A stretch of 64,000 nucleotides of DNA from Ceratodon purpureus. Lineage: Eukaryota; Streptophyta; Bryopsida; Pseudoditrichales; Ditrichaceae. Below the pieces are notes generated by a model that saw only the letters and a list, made by a program, of their open reading frames with translations, searched no databases and was not told the DNA's origin. Location of the stretch: NCBI GenBank assembly GCA_014871385.1, contig CM026426.1, positions 52,438,478 to 52,502,477 on the forward strand. The letters run 5' to 3'. Shown here piece by piece: positions 46,547 through 58,779 of this stretch; position 1 is the stretch's first letter; every line of letters starts with the position of its first letter. Both the position numbers and the translations under genes were made by a program.

Positions 46547-48060
46547 TTGGAAGACATGGCCGCTCTTCAAATGTACAGTTCCAAGACACTTTGCAATTTG
46601 GAGGTGTACTTTCCTCGGGCGTTTTTAGACGTCATTACTCGCTTAATAATTCACTTGGTTGAAAAGGTAGCCATATGCGGTCCTCTTCACGCCAGATGGT
46701 GTTATACAGTGGAGCGGTACCTGGGCCATCTAAAGTCCATGGTGCGCACTAGGGCTCGACCAGAGGTTGCAATTGCCAACTCTTATGTTTGTGAGCAGAG
46801 CATCGGCTTCGCAACGGAGCACTTGCACTCCTACCCCTACGACATCGAAATGCTCAAGAACATGGAACCTAATGATTGTGACGATAGCAAAGTGCTAGTC
46901 GACGCCTCTAAACTTGTGAGATGGTCCGTAGTTGACATCAACAGGAACCACAAATTCATCATCTCAAACTCTGTTGACACAGCCGACCTTCGAAGGTGAG
47001 TTTTACGCATCTAGAATTTTCTAAAAGCGGTGCCCTAAATAAACTCTTCCTGGTAAGTACCTATCAGAGTGTCGCAGTCACTCGCACCCACGTGGACCCA
47101 TGAGCGTGGATTTATGACGAACTGCGTGAAGAATACAACCGTATCTCTGGCGTTGTTAAGAGACAGTCGGTTTCGAGTTTTTCAACGTGGTTAGCTGGAG
47201 AAGTTGCTACCATGATGTCCAATGGCGACCCATGCTTGACCATGAACATTGTATTACTCTGGTATCTCCCACCTACAGTCGTTCAGGAGTACCACTCAAT
47301 ATAGATGTATGGCAACCACCTCCGCGACTGGACTGACGAGATAGGCCCGCATCCTCCCGCCTCCTTTGACAGCGCCGTCTCCGACCTCATCCCCCAAGAA
47401 TGTCGCGCCTCTTCATCTGATCTCAAGACCGTACTTGCTGACCTCAACAACGTCCAAATTGTGAAGAAGAATGTGCTCGTCAGATACATGCATTACATCA
47501 TTCTCAAGTGCTTGTGGATTAAACCAAATTTTGCGAGCCAAAGGCAAACCATGCGACGCGATGAACACAGCTTCTAGCTTGTTGATTACAAAAAATGCCA
47601 ATCACAAGAGGTGGAACCCCTAAACTACCCCTCCACTATAAAGTAGGTTTGCCGTATGCCATTAGTAATACTTGCAGTTCTTCAACCCCCCTCCTCCTCC
47701 CTTTGGTCACAAATCCTACAATGCGCACTGCGTACAATAACGATCTCAACCATGCCGCAAGTGTACTTTGTTGACGACCTCGACCATCTCGGCTTGAAGG
47801 TTGTAATTTAGTTGGAGTCCCGGAGCCGCCGCATTCTTGGAAGCCAGAACGACGCTGTCCTTAAAGTGCCTGGCATGGCAAGTTTTGTGGTGCCAAGGCA
47901 GGGCAGCACAGTTGACGTCGCGCACTTTGTAGAAGCCCACGAGGTCCCCATCGTTGAGGTCAACGCGGCCGTACAGGCTCGCGAATACGACCACAACAAG
48001 GAGGCTGGGTATTTCGAGGAGGATTACAACACCACCCAAACGACGAAAGCTTCAACGACG
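46547..48060 (+). pseudogene. CACTA (En/Spm) transposase-associated gene remnant, DUF4218 and DUF4216-like
   Basis: Bases 46547-46999 match the DUF4218 signature: YFPRAFLDVITRLIIHLVEK, ICGPLHARWCYTVERYLGHL, RARPEVAIANSYVCEQSIGF. A donor (CGAAGG/GTGAGT) lies near 46998 and an acceptor (ATCAG) near 47067, after which WIYDELREEYNRI is readable. Further down QVYFVDDLDHLGLKVV (about 47755-47805) resembles the DUF4216 segment that follows in Tnp2-type proteins. Stops (for example near 47101 and 47301) and frame changes break it. The catalytic transposase part is not in the window, nor are CACTA termini. In active relatives this protein accompanies or forms the C-terminus of the transposase. Confidence 0.75.
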
Positions 48061-49143
48061 CGGACGAGTTCTCAGACTGACCGTACACATGATCACGTCC
48101 ACGCTCTGACCCTGCCGCATGTCTCCTGTTGTCAATATGAATCTAACATTCGATGTAGACTCCTTTTTTCTCCCATTTACTGCACTCTACTACGCATGGA
48201 CTATTGCCATGCACATAGCTCTCTAGCCTTTATTCCAGAGGCAGTAAGTATGGTCAGCTCCATGTTTCGAACCCTTTTGATGACCCAACTTCTTGTTCCT
48301 AGGGACTCCTTACCGCTTTGCATCAGTAACAGTCAGACTTCATAGAATTTGTTTGCTTGCTAGTTAGTTTTTTGCTATTTGCCAATGCTCACCCATTTCA
48401 ATAAACATTATGTACTACATGTTGCTTGCCTCCAAGCATCCATCGCCTCATAATGAAGAGCCCAAATTTTATCACCCCATATACATATATACTAAACGGT
48501 CTTCTATAAAAGGCGTCGTACAATGTATTTGCATGCCCATCTCCCTTCACTCACATGGTGCTTTCAGCCCAAGACCCTCCAGACTTCCGACAGCAATTCA
48601 TACACGTACTAAACCCTCCCGTCTAAGCACCTCCTCCAGGGCTACGCATACCCCCCGACACATACTGTGTACGTCACCGTATCCCAATCAAAGCCACGTT
48701 ACGCCATACAAAGCCGAGACCTAAATCCGTGACACCCTCAACCTCGCCCGTCCAATCCAACCGCACACCCTACGATCCTGTCCGTCGACTTAGGAAATGT
48801 ACCCCAGATGAAATTGCACCATGACCCAACACTTGACCACTCAGGATGTTGTCATCCCCCGAAGCCACATTCATCCCAGAACTGCCCGTTGCAAAAGCCC
48901 ACAACCCTATTCAATAAGACTACCCACTGAACTCCACATCAGCTCCACGCAACGGTCCAACAGTTGCAAAATCGAGAACCTGTGCATGTCAGGTTGGAGG
49001 GTAAATTCACGGAGCAGTGGTAAGTCTAGCGGTGACGGCGTTGACAAAGTACACTCAGGGCCGCATTCACGAGTGATCTCACCCACAGAACCGTACTAAA
49101 GTAAATCACGGACAAGTTAACTGCAGCTTGGTGTACACGTCCA
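48060..49143. other. Spacer, no gene seen
   Basis: About 1.1 kb of mixed composition with only short readings. A TATA-like TATAAAAGG occurs near 48505, with nothing convincing downstream. Confidence 0.5.
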
Positions 49144-49973
49144 GTGTTCAAGTCCCACTATTGGTCTAGTGATCCAAAATACAAGAATTTCATCAGGCAT
49201 TCTTTGCAACTAAACTCCCACCACATCCAAATTTTTACAAATATCCTTGACGTCCCTCTCATACTCCCTGCCCTTAAATGGAATGATGCAATCCAACAAA
49301 TGCACACCATCATCCATAACCTTTCTACCAGTGTTGGACTGTTATGGCATCTTTCTATAGTGAAACCTTGGACAGTGGTTCATTGTAAATACCCGTTTGA
49401 GGTCCACCACTTCTCATAATGACTCTAATGATTCATTTCACTGAGAACCGTGACATAACAGTCCAACACTGCTTTCTACCACATTCACCACAATCTGCCC
49501 CTCCCTACTCCGTCCACCCCTGACACATCAAATCACAAAACAAGGGGGCTTTCTCTCCTGCAAATTAAGCCGCCCATGGAAAAAACATCTACACCACTAT
49601 CACATCATATGAAAACTTATATACATCGTCCAACATGATGCTAACCGGAGACTTCACCCTATACTCCAAATCTCCCACTTATCACCCCAACCCCTCCTTC
49701 CATGACACATCTACAGCCAGCTTGGCTAAAAGAACTTGCTACAATCTGTCACATTGCCAAAAAAGAGGCTAGAACCATCATACAGAAACAAACCAACACA
49801 AATGTCCAAAAAGCTATAAAGCAATATCGCCATGTTCTAAACAACAAACTCAAATGCATCCACAAAGCCATCTTTAACAATACAACCAACTCGCCCCTTG
49901 ACTGCATTTGTGTCTACAACCACACTATCTTAACCCACCCATCTGATATTGCCAGTAAAATTATTAACCGTAG
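49144..49973 (+). pseudogene. Unidentified coding remnant truncated by the Gypsy element
   Basis: Readings 49144-49419 and 49702-49973 have protein-like composition (PALKWNDAIQQMHTIIHNLS; WLKELATICHIAKKEARTII, AIKQYRHVLNNKLKCIHKAI). The second recalls the basic helical linker between endonuclease and RT in some LINE ORF2 proteins, but no catalytic motif is present, so the assignment is a guess. A 143-bp MITE interrupts it, and the Gypsy LTR begins at 49974 within the reading. Confidence 0.3.
49329..49471. mobile_element. 143-bp hAT-type MITE with 8-bp TSD
   Basis: TIRs CAGTGTTGGACTGTTATG and CATAACAGTCCAACACTG are perfect over 18 bp. CTTTCTAC is duplicated exactly at 49321-49328 and 49472-49479. 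The 8-bp TSD and CAGTG ends fit the hAT superfamily. Confidence 0.92.
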
Positions 49974-50208
49974 TGTTAACCGGATAGTCTTCCCTCCCTC
50001 TATTTCTCTACCTTACTCCCCAGTTCATCATCATTCTATGGCAGTCTGTCATCATCGACGGATGAAGTCTGTCATCGTCAAGGGATGAACTCTGTCACCG
50101 TCAACGTATGACTCATGCCAGTGATTAGGGAGTTTAAGAGATTAGTTCAGGGTTTTCTGTAATCATTCTACACTAGAGCAGGTAGAGTCAAGGAGCTCTG
50201 AGAGCTGT
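49974..50208 (+). repeat. 5' LTR, part confirmed by comparison
   Basis: Aligns with 63766-64000 at about 95%. The LTR continues to the right, but the comparison ends at the window edge. Its 3' end and the primer-binding site could not be fixed; no standard tRNA-Met PBS is visible before 51.0 kb. Confidence 0.85.
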
Positions 50209-52186
50209 TAGGAGGAGCTGCACCATTGCATTTGGCTGTTTTGCCTTGATCTATACAGATTTGGACTCCTTTTGTATGTATTTGTATGTTTCTAGCCTTG
50301 GCTTAGTTGGATTTTGTAAGACTTTGGTGGGTTTGTGAAGGCTAGGGTTTAGTTAGTAAATCCTCCCTTTACCTTTGGCGACCATGCTTTAGTTCGAACC
50401 ATGTGATCTCTTGCAGGCTTGTGTGTTGTTTCCACACCTTAGAAAAGGTTTTGAAGGATTTAAACTGGCCTTGCAAGAGTGCAGCCAACCATTGTCAGGG
50501 TTTCTAGAGGTGCTGAACGATTGGGATTGTCCTTCCAGGAGTGCTGAGCAGTCACAAACAGGGGTTAGGAGTCACAAAAGTGCTGAAATTGGATCAGCAG
50601 AGGCTGGCCAGTCACTGTTAGGGTCCTAAGGGCTGGAGTGATTAAACTGTTACAGTGGGAAGAAGAGCAGAGTCAATTTTGATTTAGCTATTTCATAAGA
50701 AACAGTAGGAGCAACAGCAGTAGCAGTACAACACGTATCCAGAGGACAACATAGTAGAATCGACATTGCGTCGTGGCTGTTGGGTGCTGGTGTTGGAGCG
50801 TAGTAGAAGGGCCCTATCTAAAGGCGTCGTATCCAGTGAACTATGGGCATTTCCGCCTCGAAAATGGGGATAAAAGACAACGTAGTGGTCGATAAGACTT
50901 TCACTGTCGCAGCGAGTGACAGGTTAGTCACTCGAAACTGTCAAAATTAAGAATTTTAGATCTAAGATCCAAAAATATAGGATTTTGAAAAATTTGAATT
51001 TAGAAAATTGGAAACTTCGATTTGAGACTTCGATTGATGATGCGGATCTCGATCTAGGATCTCAGTCAACACTGGGGATTTCGTAATTGGGAAACGCGGA
51101 TTTGAAACTTGGGCTAATAATGGCTAAAAATTGGTAAACTGCTAAGAGTATTCTGAGACAGAATGGAAAAATCTGTAACCAAACTCTGACAGCTGTAAAA
51201 ACAAGGAACTAACTACTGGATTAAAGAACTACGAGTGTCCATAAATTGCGAAAAAGGGGATAAACACTAGCAAAGGGAACCTGCAAAATTCACCTTGCTA
51301 TTGTTCAAACTGTAGAAGAACAGAATTGGTTGTCAACACTAACTAGAGGGGAACCTATTAGTAGGCGCCGCAAGTGTTGTACTGACAGGTAGACAGCCAG
51401 TACGAGCAACCACTAAAGGAGGAGTCGAACATTGTCGACTATAGGAGACGAACCAGAGTCAGTCGACATCAGATTCAGCAGTTTCCAGCAAGTTGAAGGT
51501 AGTTGAGTGATTCGTATGACGACGTCGACAATCACTAATCATGGAGGAAGGTGACACGGAGGCACTTAGGGCTGAGCCACAAGCCTTGGAAAGATACAAG
51601 CGTTGGGTGCAAAGGGGAGAACAAACGGATGAAGAATTTGCAGCAGACGAACAGGGTCTTCTCAACTGGCAAGGCAGTGCAGCTAGGCAGATGGGAGAGT
51701 TAATTGACATGGAGGTCGAACATGATGCCTCATCATCAGATGGAAGGACCAAGGAGAGGAAATTTGAAGAGGAGAGGCTTGGAAAAGGGGATAGGCTAAG
51801 TACCCAACCTAAGGCAGCCAATGCCCCCTGGAGATTTCAGAATATGAGAAGGACATCGTCGTTCAGGAGGGACTTCTCCACGGCAGTAGATGATTACAAC
51901 ACATCCGAAGAGGAAAGGTGCCACACCCAGGAGGCTTTTGCACAGCCGACCCAATGGTCGACCAGAACCATAGGTAGAGTCGACGTCGACGTAGAGTCGA
52001 CGGTGTTACGGAGCCGACCAAGGTCACCGATTCCTCTGTCGAAGGTCCCAGAGACTATTCCAGCAGCCGCTCACGACCTCCGACAGAAGTGGGAGGATAC
52101 GAAGGGGCGACCGGTGCAGGAGCAGACAACCAATATCCAGCCGGAAGGTGTCCCGGTCAAGAATGTGCATTTTCACTAAGAGAAAA

Positions 52187-52760
52187 GGGGATCCGTAGCA
52201 ACCCCCTAGGGGTTGCTAAATACACTAGGAGAGGTCTTTTTTCTGGACCCCAAAAGGTTACTACGACCATGGCCTAGGCGTTACTTCGAAGGTATAACGT
52301 CGAGGGTGGTGTTTTAGCATCCCCTATGAGGGGAACATCTGGGGAATGTGGGAACATATGGAGAACGTTGGCAACATGTGGGGAACTAAGCATAGGCGTG
52401 CTTATTAGGTACGTTGGTTTTGTCGATTGGGGTTTGTTGATTTTTCACCCCTATCTAAAGTTTATTAATAAAACTCCATGGTACTCCCGGGGAGTACCTA
52501 CACTCAAGCCTCGAGTAACTATGATGGTTTTTATTCTACCGAAAGCATAAGTCTTATAAGCAGAGGAGGGATCTTTATACTGTTGGAGAGCCCAACTCTC
52601 TGCAAAGCATATGGGATATATGAACCCCAAGAATGTGCAAGGTTCTCTTGATGGGAACGCTAAACGTTGCTAGAATTGATCAAATTGGGAAAACGTTGTT
52701 AATACATTGTTGTTCTATGAAACGTTGCTACAAAACGTTGCTACGATGGTCAAATTCTAG
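52187..52760. other. Possible small insertion within gag, bounded by GTAGCAAC / GTTGCTAC
   Basis: The left edge carries the hairpin TAGCAACCCC-CTA-GGGGTTGCTA near 52195. The word CGTTGCTA recurs near 52664, 52724 and 52737, and the right edge ends AACGTTGCTAC. The segment lacks gag-like coding content. No clear TSD was found, so this may simply be a decayed gag linker. Confidence 0.25.
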
Positions 52761-54270
52761 TAGTCTTTCGAGACAATTTGAGGCTGCAAATGGAGCTGGC
52801 CCCGGAAGAGGACAGACTTCTACCGGAGAGGATTAAGGCAGAACTGTTGGCTTAAAGGGAGGTAGCCCGACAGCCACGCATAACGTAGCCACCACCCCCA
52901 GTTCGACAGACCCAGGCATTTACCTCCTGCAACTAGAGGCGTTACAACACGTGACACAGGTGGGTGTGCCTACGTTATCGCCCTGGCACGGAGCACCACA
53001 AGGAACTCTAGAGCCAAAGTCGACATCGTAGGAGCTAGAGTTAAATCATCGTGTCCAGGAGTTGACTCAACAGATGGCAGCTCAACACTTAGAAGCACTA
53101 CAAGAGGTACAGGAGCTGGCAGCCCAGTACTTGGCCACCCTGCAGCTAGAGCGGGAGCGACAGGAAAGAGAGAAGCACTGAAGCAGCTGCTGTCAGAGCC
53201 CCGTATATAAACATTCTACCCCCGGAGATGTCAGAAGGTCTCGACATTCGTGTAACACTAACTATAGTAATCCCTACTGCCTTCCACGGTGGTTCAAGGT
53301 ATGTGTATCATCTTACAGGAGACGTGTACAAACCTACACCGTCGACACAGTCAACTGCATAGCCCCCTATATCCGCAGATCTGCAGATCCCCCCTTTCTA
53401 GGATTGGCTCCAGTAAGTGCTCACATAGGACGGCCAGTAGTGTTCCCACCCTTCCTGTCGAATACGGGTTACAGTACTATTGCAGCTCTTAGAATCCGGC
53501 ACATTGGTCCCACCGTACAGCCAGTCACGACTTATCCAGCAGCTTCGATGGTGTATCCATCCATCACACCTATAGTTCGGACCACGGACTTCACAGCAGC
53601 ACCACCCAAGCCACCAGTAGGCATTCAGCGTAAGCAGCTACCTTATCGGGCGTATAAGGAAGGCAACGACCCTGATGCGCACATTAGGAATTTTGATAAC
53701 AGCGCCTGGATCAATGGGGAGACTGACGAGATAGTCAAGGTCAACCTATTTGGCACCACCCTTGTTGATAAGGCTCAGAGTTGGAACAATGACTGGATGG
53801 AGCAACATCCCTACTGCACCTGGGAAGAGGTCAAGTAGGCCTTCAAGCTGAGGTACAAAGAACAAGATTCTGATGGACAGGTTTACATAATGCTGCGGAA
53901 TTTCAAACAGGGAGATGGAGAGAAGGTTCAAGACTACTATGAGCGTTTCATGAAGCTGGTGAAGTGCCTTCAGACAGAGGTTAGCAAAGAGTTTAAGTTG
54001 ACTTACTTCCGCGCCGGACTATTGGACTACTTGAAGGTGACAAGTAGTGGCTCCACAGCCAACACACTGTGAGAGCTGAAGGATCTTGCTCGACGCAGCA
54101 CGAGCAACTGTACGGATGCTACAGGGAAGAAACTGTACTTCCAGACTAAGAAATCAGACACTGCCAACGGGTCGGCAACTAGGTCTGACAACGTCGACTC
54201 TATTCCTCGGAAATTTTGCACAATCTGTAAGAGGTTTGGTCACAATGACAAACAATGTTTCATTAATCTA

Positions 54271-55009
54271 GGGGGGGAAGCACAATAAAGTGGACCACCA
54301 AGTGCAATATGTGATCACTAGGAAGTGAATATGAAGTGTGCTGTTTTTTATAGCTCAAAGCTGATTTTGAGCATTTTGGTGTAGTTTTTGAGCATTTTAG
54401 TCACTTTCTAAGGTGTCATAAGGTATCTTATACACATCTCAATGAAAAAAACATCTTCAATTGAAACTTTATTTGACTCCTAGTTCTAAATCATGAAAAT
54501 GAACTTTTCCAAAGTCTTGATTTCTTCATTTGGGGTCCTCTATTGTCTTTAGAGGATGTTTTTTCCATTTTAAAAAACAATTTTCGGTGAAAAAAACCTC
54601 ACAAAAAGTTTCACCGAAAACAGTGTTTTAAAAACGTCCCGGGGATACTTTTCGCCAATCTAGGATTGCAAACACGGCCACCCGGATCATTTCTACAAGC
54701 ATAATGTACAAACGAAGGGCCCCACAAAGTCAAAAGTGATTTCTGTCAAAACTACAATTTAATACGGTCACTTTTCCAAATGACTGCATTCACTTTGTTC
54801 AACTTTGTTGTGTTCATAGAGGTGTCTCAACTCAACAACTACAAACGCAAATTTCGGAAGTTGTAGTACATCAAGTCTACTTTCCGTATCCTAAACTTTA
54901 TTTCCCATCAAGAAGTTTTAGATGCCACTTTCTAGCGTGTTTACACAACAGGCTGAAATTGGCAATGAGCTAAGCACTTTTGTGGTCCACTTTATTGTGC
55001 TTCCCCCCC
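54271..55009. mobile_element. 739-bp mariner-type MITE in Gypsy gag
   Basis: Perfect 28-bp TIRs (GGGGGGGAAGCACAATAAAG, then TGGACCAC) flanked by TA at 54269-54270 and 55010-55011. No ORF. An internal hairpin (TTTTCGGTGAAA..TTTCACCGAAAA) lies near 54575-54635. It separates the two gag zinc knuckles. Confidence 0.92.
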
Positions 55010-55844
55010 TAGCCAATCCCAATAACCGTCTGCACAGATACGCAGGTACACCAACAGTTGGAGTACATGACGTCTCTGCCCATGATGCGACCGGGGATGC
55101 TAGAAGAATGGCAGTAGTCGACCTGGAACGTACCAGTACAACACTGGCGAGCCCAACTATTGTTTCCTCTGCAAAGCCTTGGATCATCACCTGCGCAATT
55201 GTCCCTTACGGGCGAAGTTTGAGAAAATGATGGCTGCTGAACAAAACGGCACTAATATAGTGGGTGTGAATAGTGTCAAACCTCAGGAGCTTGAGGATGT
55301 CGACGTTGCAGCCATACTGACAAGGGCAGCGAGAGAGAAGGCTGCTATACCCCTAGAAGTTAAAGAGGTGAAGGAACAAGAACCAAGACAGCCCCGGATG
55401 CAAGCTGATTGGGAGAAGGAAGAGCATATCAGGAAGGAACTAATTGCTCTTATAGAAGAGATAAACAGAGAGAACGAGTTAGCTCACCAGGAGGAGGAGG
55501 CCCAACAAAAATCCGCCACTGTCGACTTGAAATCGAATGATACTGCAGGCCCAGTTTTAGACGGAGATTGGATGGGCTTCCCCGATCTCAACTGCTTACA
55601 GGACGCGCCTCGTAAGGTCACTGTTGAAGACTTTGCTGAACAGGCCAGACCTTAGCCACAGAGTCTTGGCAATGTCGTAGGTGAACAAGTTTTGGAGACA
55701 CCCATCATAGTCTCTTTGGGGCAACTGCTTGGAGTAGCTCCAAACTTAACAGAATATGTGAAAGCGAAGGTGTTTCCGAACACTATGGGGCCGTTGACAA
55801 AGTCGCCTCACACTCCATCCGGAACAACACTGCCGCCGTCCACA

Positions 55845-56667
55845 TCGTGGACTACGTCGTTGACTTTGACTGTTCTTCGCGCATTGCGTACCACGTGCTC
55901 AGATGTACACCCTATATAATGGTCGGTTCAGTGGATATTGACCAAGGACTCCCTATTGCAAGTGGGCCAGTCAACTTTAGAGAGTTGAACGTGTTGCTCG
56001 ACGAAGGTTCAAGAGTCAAGCTTATCACAGAGGAGGAAAGCTTGAGGTTGAGACTCAAGGCCCCTTCTCTAGCTCCATACCAATTACGGATGGCAAATCA
56101 AGCGGTGCTTGAACTTCATTAGGTGCAAAACGGGGTCAGGAAAAGGCCAGGTAAGCCTGCCCAAAGTAGGTGAACCCCCTGCCCAAAGCCCCTCTGCCGC
56201 TGGCAGCGGATGCCAGACTTGCTGCCCGCAGAGAACTGCGTGGCGCATTGTGAACAAAGGTCCTCGGAATAATGGTTGAGACATGAATGAGTTGGCTCGG
56301 GGTTTGGTCCGAAGTGGGCAGATGCTGTTAGCCAGCCACTGTAGCTTGTGCCCTCCTCACGCCTAGCGGGGAGGTCATTGGTTCGAGCCTCTGTGGCGGT
56401 TGCTGGCACCACGGTGGCACCTTCGGTGCCATGTCAAAAAGCACGTGGGCAGCGGCCATTTTTTTCTCTCACGTGCTGCTTACACGTCCTTTTCCAGACC
56501 CCGTTTTGCACCTAATGGTTGGTCTGTTACGGAATGTCCGGATTCACATCCATGGCATACCGTACAACATCAGCCTCACTATAATCCGTAACAAGGAGGT
56601 CAACGCAGCCTACAGTATGCTGTTACGACGACTCGGGCTGATTGATGCGAAGGTCTCTCACGACTAG
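55845..56667 (+). pseudogene. Gypsy protease region (fossil), split by a MITE
   Basis: A reading near 55930-56116 (VNFRELNVLLDEGS, then LRLRLKAPSLAPYQLRMANQ) followed, after the MITE at 56117-56517, by GLLRNVRIHIHGIPYNISLT resembles the retropepsin-like domain that precedes RT in Ty3/Gypsy polyproteins. Broken. Confidence 0.6.
56117..56517 (+). mobile_element. 401-bp TIR MITE with tRNA-like core, copy 2
   Basis: Ends CATTAGGTGCAAAACGGGGT on both sides (inverted), with similarity extending to AAGGCC.GGTAAGC, about 40 bp in all. The core on the plus strand reads GTTAGCCAGCCACTGTAGC (possible decayed A box), then CCTCC..GGGAGG hairpin bases, then GGTCATTGGTTCGAGCCTC (B box). It is about 70-75% like copy 1 at 2900-3299, in the opposite orientation. 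Inserted in the Gypsy protease region. Confidence 0.85.
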
Positions 56668-57291
56668 GGTAACAAGCTGGTGACGATACGGGACAATGGC
56701 CCAGTCAAGACCATGTCCATCAATCAGCGGACAAGTTCCTTACCGAAATTGCTAGAAGTACTGATCTGCTATAACTTAGCAGAAGGATTGACTGACGAGG
56801 AGGAAGATCGGTTCTTAATGGCAGAGGAAGATTTATTTGCTGTTGGGACAATGATCCTCCCGCAAAACTTGGATGTCACCCGGTCAACCATCGTCAACTC
56901 CTATGTAGATGTCGCCGACACCGTCGACTTGGAAACAACAGACGTAGCCAACACTGTTCCTTCGACGACTGATCCTGTCATCTACCCGGATTCGTTTTAT
57001 TCCTTCACTGAAGGCAGTATGGAAGTTGACGAAATGCCTGGAGGAGATAAGTTGGGGGATGTGAAGGTAGCAGCCTGGAATGTGACAAAAGAAGACCAGC
57101 TGCGTCGACTAAACATCGGGACTGACAAACACCCAAAAATCTTGAAGATAAGTATCTGCCACCAGACGACGCATCTGCCACCGGACGAGGCTCAGGCACC
57201 AAAGGCACTGCTACGGGAGTACCCTGACGTGTTAACTTAGACTTCTAAAGACCTCAAAGGCATACCACCATCAGTCGCTTAGCATCGGATA

Positions 57292-58773
57292 GTGCTGGAG
57301 AAGGATGTTCCACCCATTCATCAGGCTCGATACTGGATGAACCCCAACTATGCTAGCATCGTCAAAACGGATATTGACAAGCTGCTAGCTTTGGGATTTA
57401 TAGTACCAGTAGAGGAGGCAACTTGGCTATCACCCATCGTCTTTGTTCCAAAGAAAAATGGCCAATTGCGTATCTGTATTGATTACAAGAAGTTGAATGT
57501 TGCTACCAAGAAGGATCCTTACCCCTTACCGTTTACTGAGGAGGTGTTGGATGCTGTGGCAGGACACGAAATGTACACATTTCTGGATGGCCGATCTGGG
57601 TACTATCAGATCATGATAGCTCCAGAAGACAGACACAAGATTGCCTTCATCACAGAATGGGGCGCTTTCGTCTGGATCCTGATGCCCTTTGGCTTGACGA
57701 ACGCACCACCAACGTGTCACAGGGCGGTCAACAAGGCATTCAAGGAGTACCTAGGCATCTTTATGAAGCTCTTTTCGAATGACTTCACAGTCTACAGCAA
57801 CACTGTCGACCATTTGGCAAAACTGCGACTCTGTTTCCAGAAGTGTCGGGACTACGGCATCAGTCTGAACCTAGAGAAGTGCGCCTTCATGGTCACTTCA
57901 GGCATCATTCGAGGACATGTGGTTTCCAAGGAGGGAAAGATGCCGGATCCCAAGAAAATCCAGGCTATTTAGGATATGCCACGCCCTCGACGATCAGGAG
58001 ATGTGCAGGTTTTCAATGGCTTTGCCCAGTTCAACAAAATTTACATCAAGTCGTACGCCCACATTATGGAGCCTATCACCCGACTGATGAGGAAAACTGA
58101 GGAATTCGATTGGACTACAAGACATGAAGATGCATGGCTGGACATCAAGGATAGATATACCAAGGCCTCCATTCTAATTGCTCCGAGGTGGGACCTCTAG
58201 TTCCAAGTCCATACTGACGCTTCCGACATTGCTGTTGGGGCCCTGTTGGCCCAAAATCCGACAGGGAAGTGTGACCAGCCGATCTCCTACGCATCTCGTT
58301 TGCTGAATTCTGCTAAACGGAAGTATACTACAACAGGAAAGGAGGCATTAGCGATGGTGTATGCCCTGACTAAGTATCGACATTACTTGTCGGGGAACAA
58401 GCTTGTTTTTTATGTAGATCATATGGCTTTGGTCTACTTAGTTAACAAACCGCAAGTGTCGGGCCGCATTGCTCGCTGGTTGTTGTTTTTCTCGGCATAC
58501 AATTTTACTCTGGTGTACAAGCCTGGCGGGACTCATGGCGCAGCAGACTTGTTGAGCCAACTTCCGAATAGAGTGTTCAACCAACTCCCTGACACCAGCT
58601 TGTTCTACGTGAAACCTAGCTGGCTTAATGACGTTGTCAACTACCTACAGACAGGCGCACCATCGGAGACCCTATCGAAGGACGAAAAGTGCAAGTTGCT
58701 GTTGCGAGCACTCTCTTATACCCTGGTCCAGGGGGTGTTGTACAAGAAAGGACAAGACCTCGTACTATGTTGA
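57292..58773 (+). pseudogene. Gypsy reverse transcriptase and RNase H (fossil)
   Basis: RT blocks: IDKLLALGFIVPVEEATWLS, VFVPKKNGQLRICIDYKKLN, TFLDGRSGYYQIMIAPEDR, LMPFGLTNAPPTCHRAV, and a block at the catalytic position (57770-57800). The RNase H part has FQVHTDASDIAVGALLAQ (58200-58255), ISYASRLLNSAKRKYTTTGK, VDHMALVYLVNKP and HGAADLLSQL. Order and motifs are those of Ty3/Gypsy. Broken, a few breaks. Confidence 0.88.
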
Positions 58774-58779
58774 GTCCTA

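Larger units (their letters stand above)
51541..55655 (+). pseudogene. Gypsy gag region (fossil)
   Basis: Starts with an acidic/coiled N-terminal reading (51541-52179). A Retrotrans_gag-like part is at 53404-54072 (AHIRNFDNSAWINGETDE, AQSWNNDWMEQHPYCTWEEV, VQDYYERFMKLVKCLQ), followed by two zinc knuckles, CTICKRFGHNDKQC before and CFLCKALDHHLRNC after the 739-bp MITE. The remainder is Glu-rich. Role in the family: capsid and RNA packaging. Broken. Confidence 0.8.

Noticed and set aside
56380-56470. Possible true tRNA gene because of GGTTCGAGCC and tRNA-like sequence
   Set aside because: No complete cloverleaf or acceptor stem can be drawn, and the segment is the core of a TIR-bounded repeat present in two copies.
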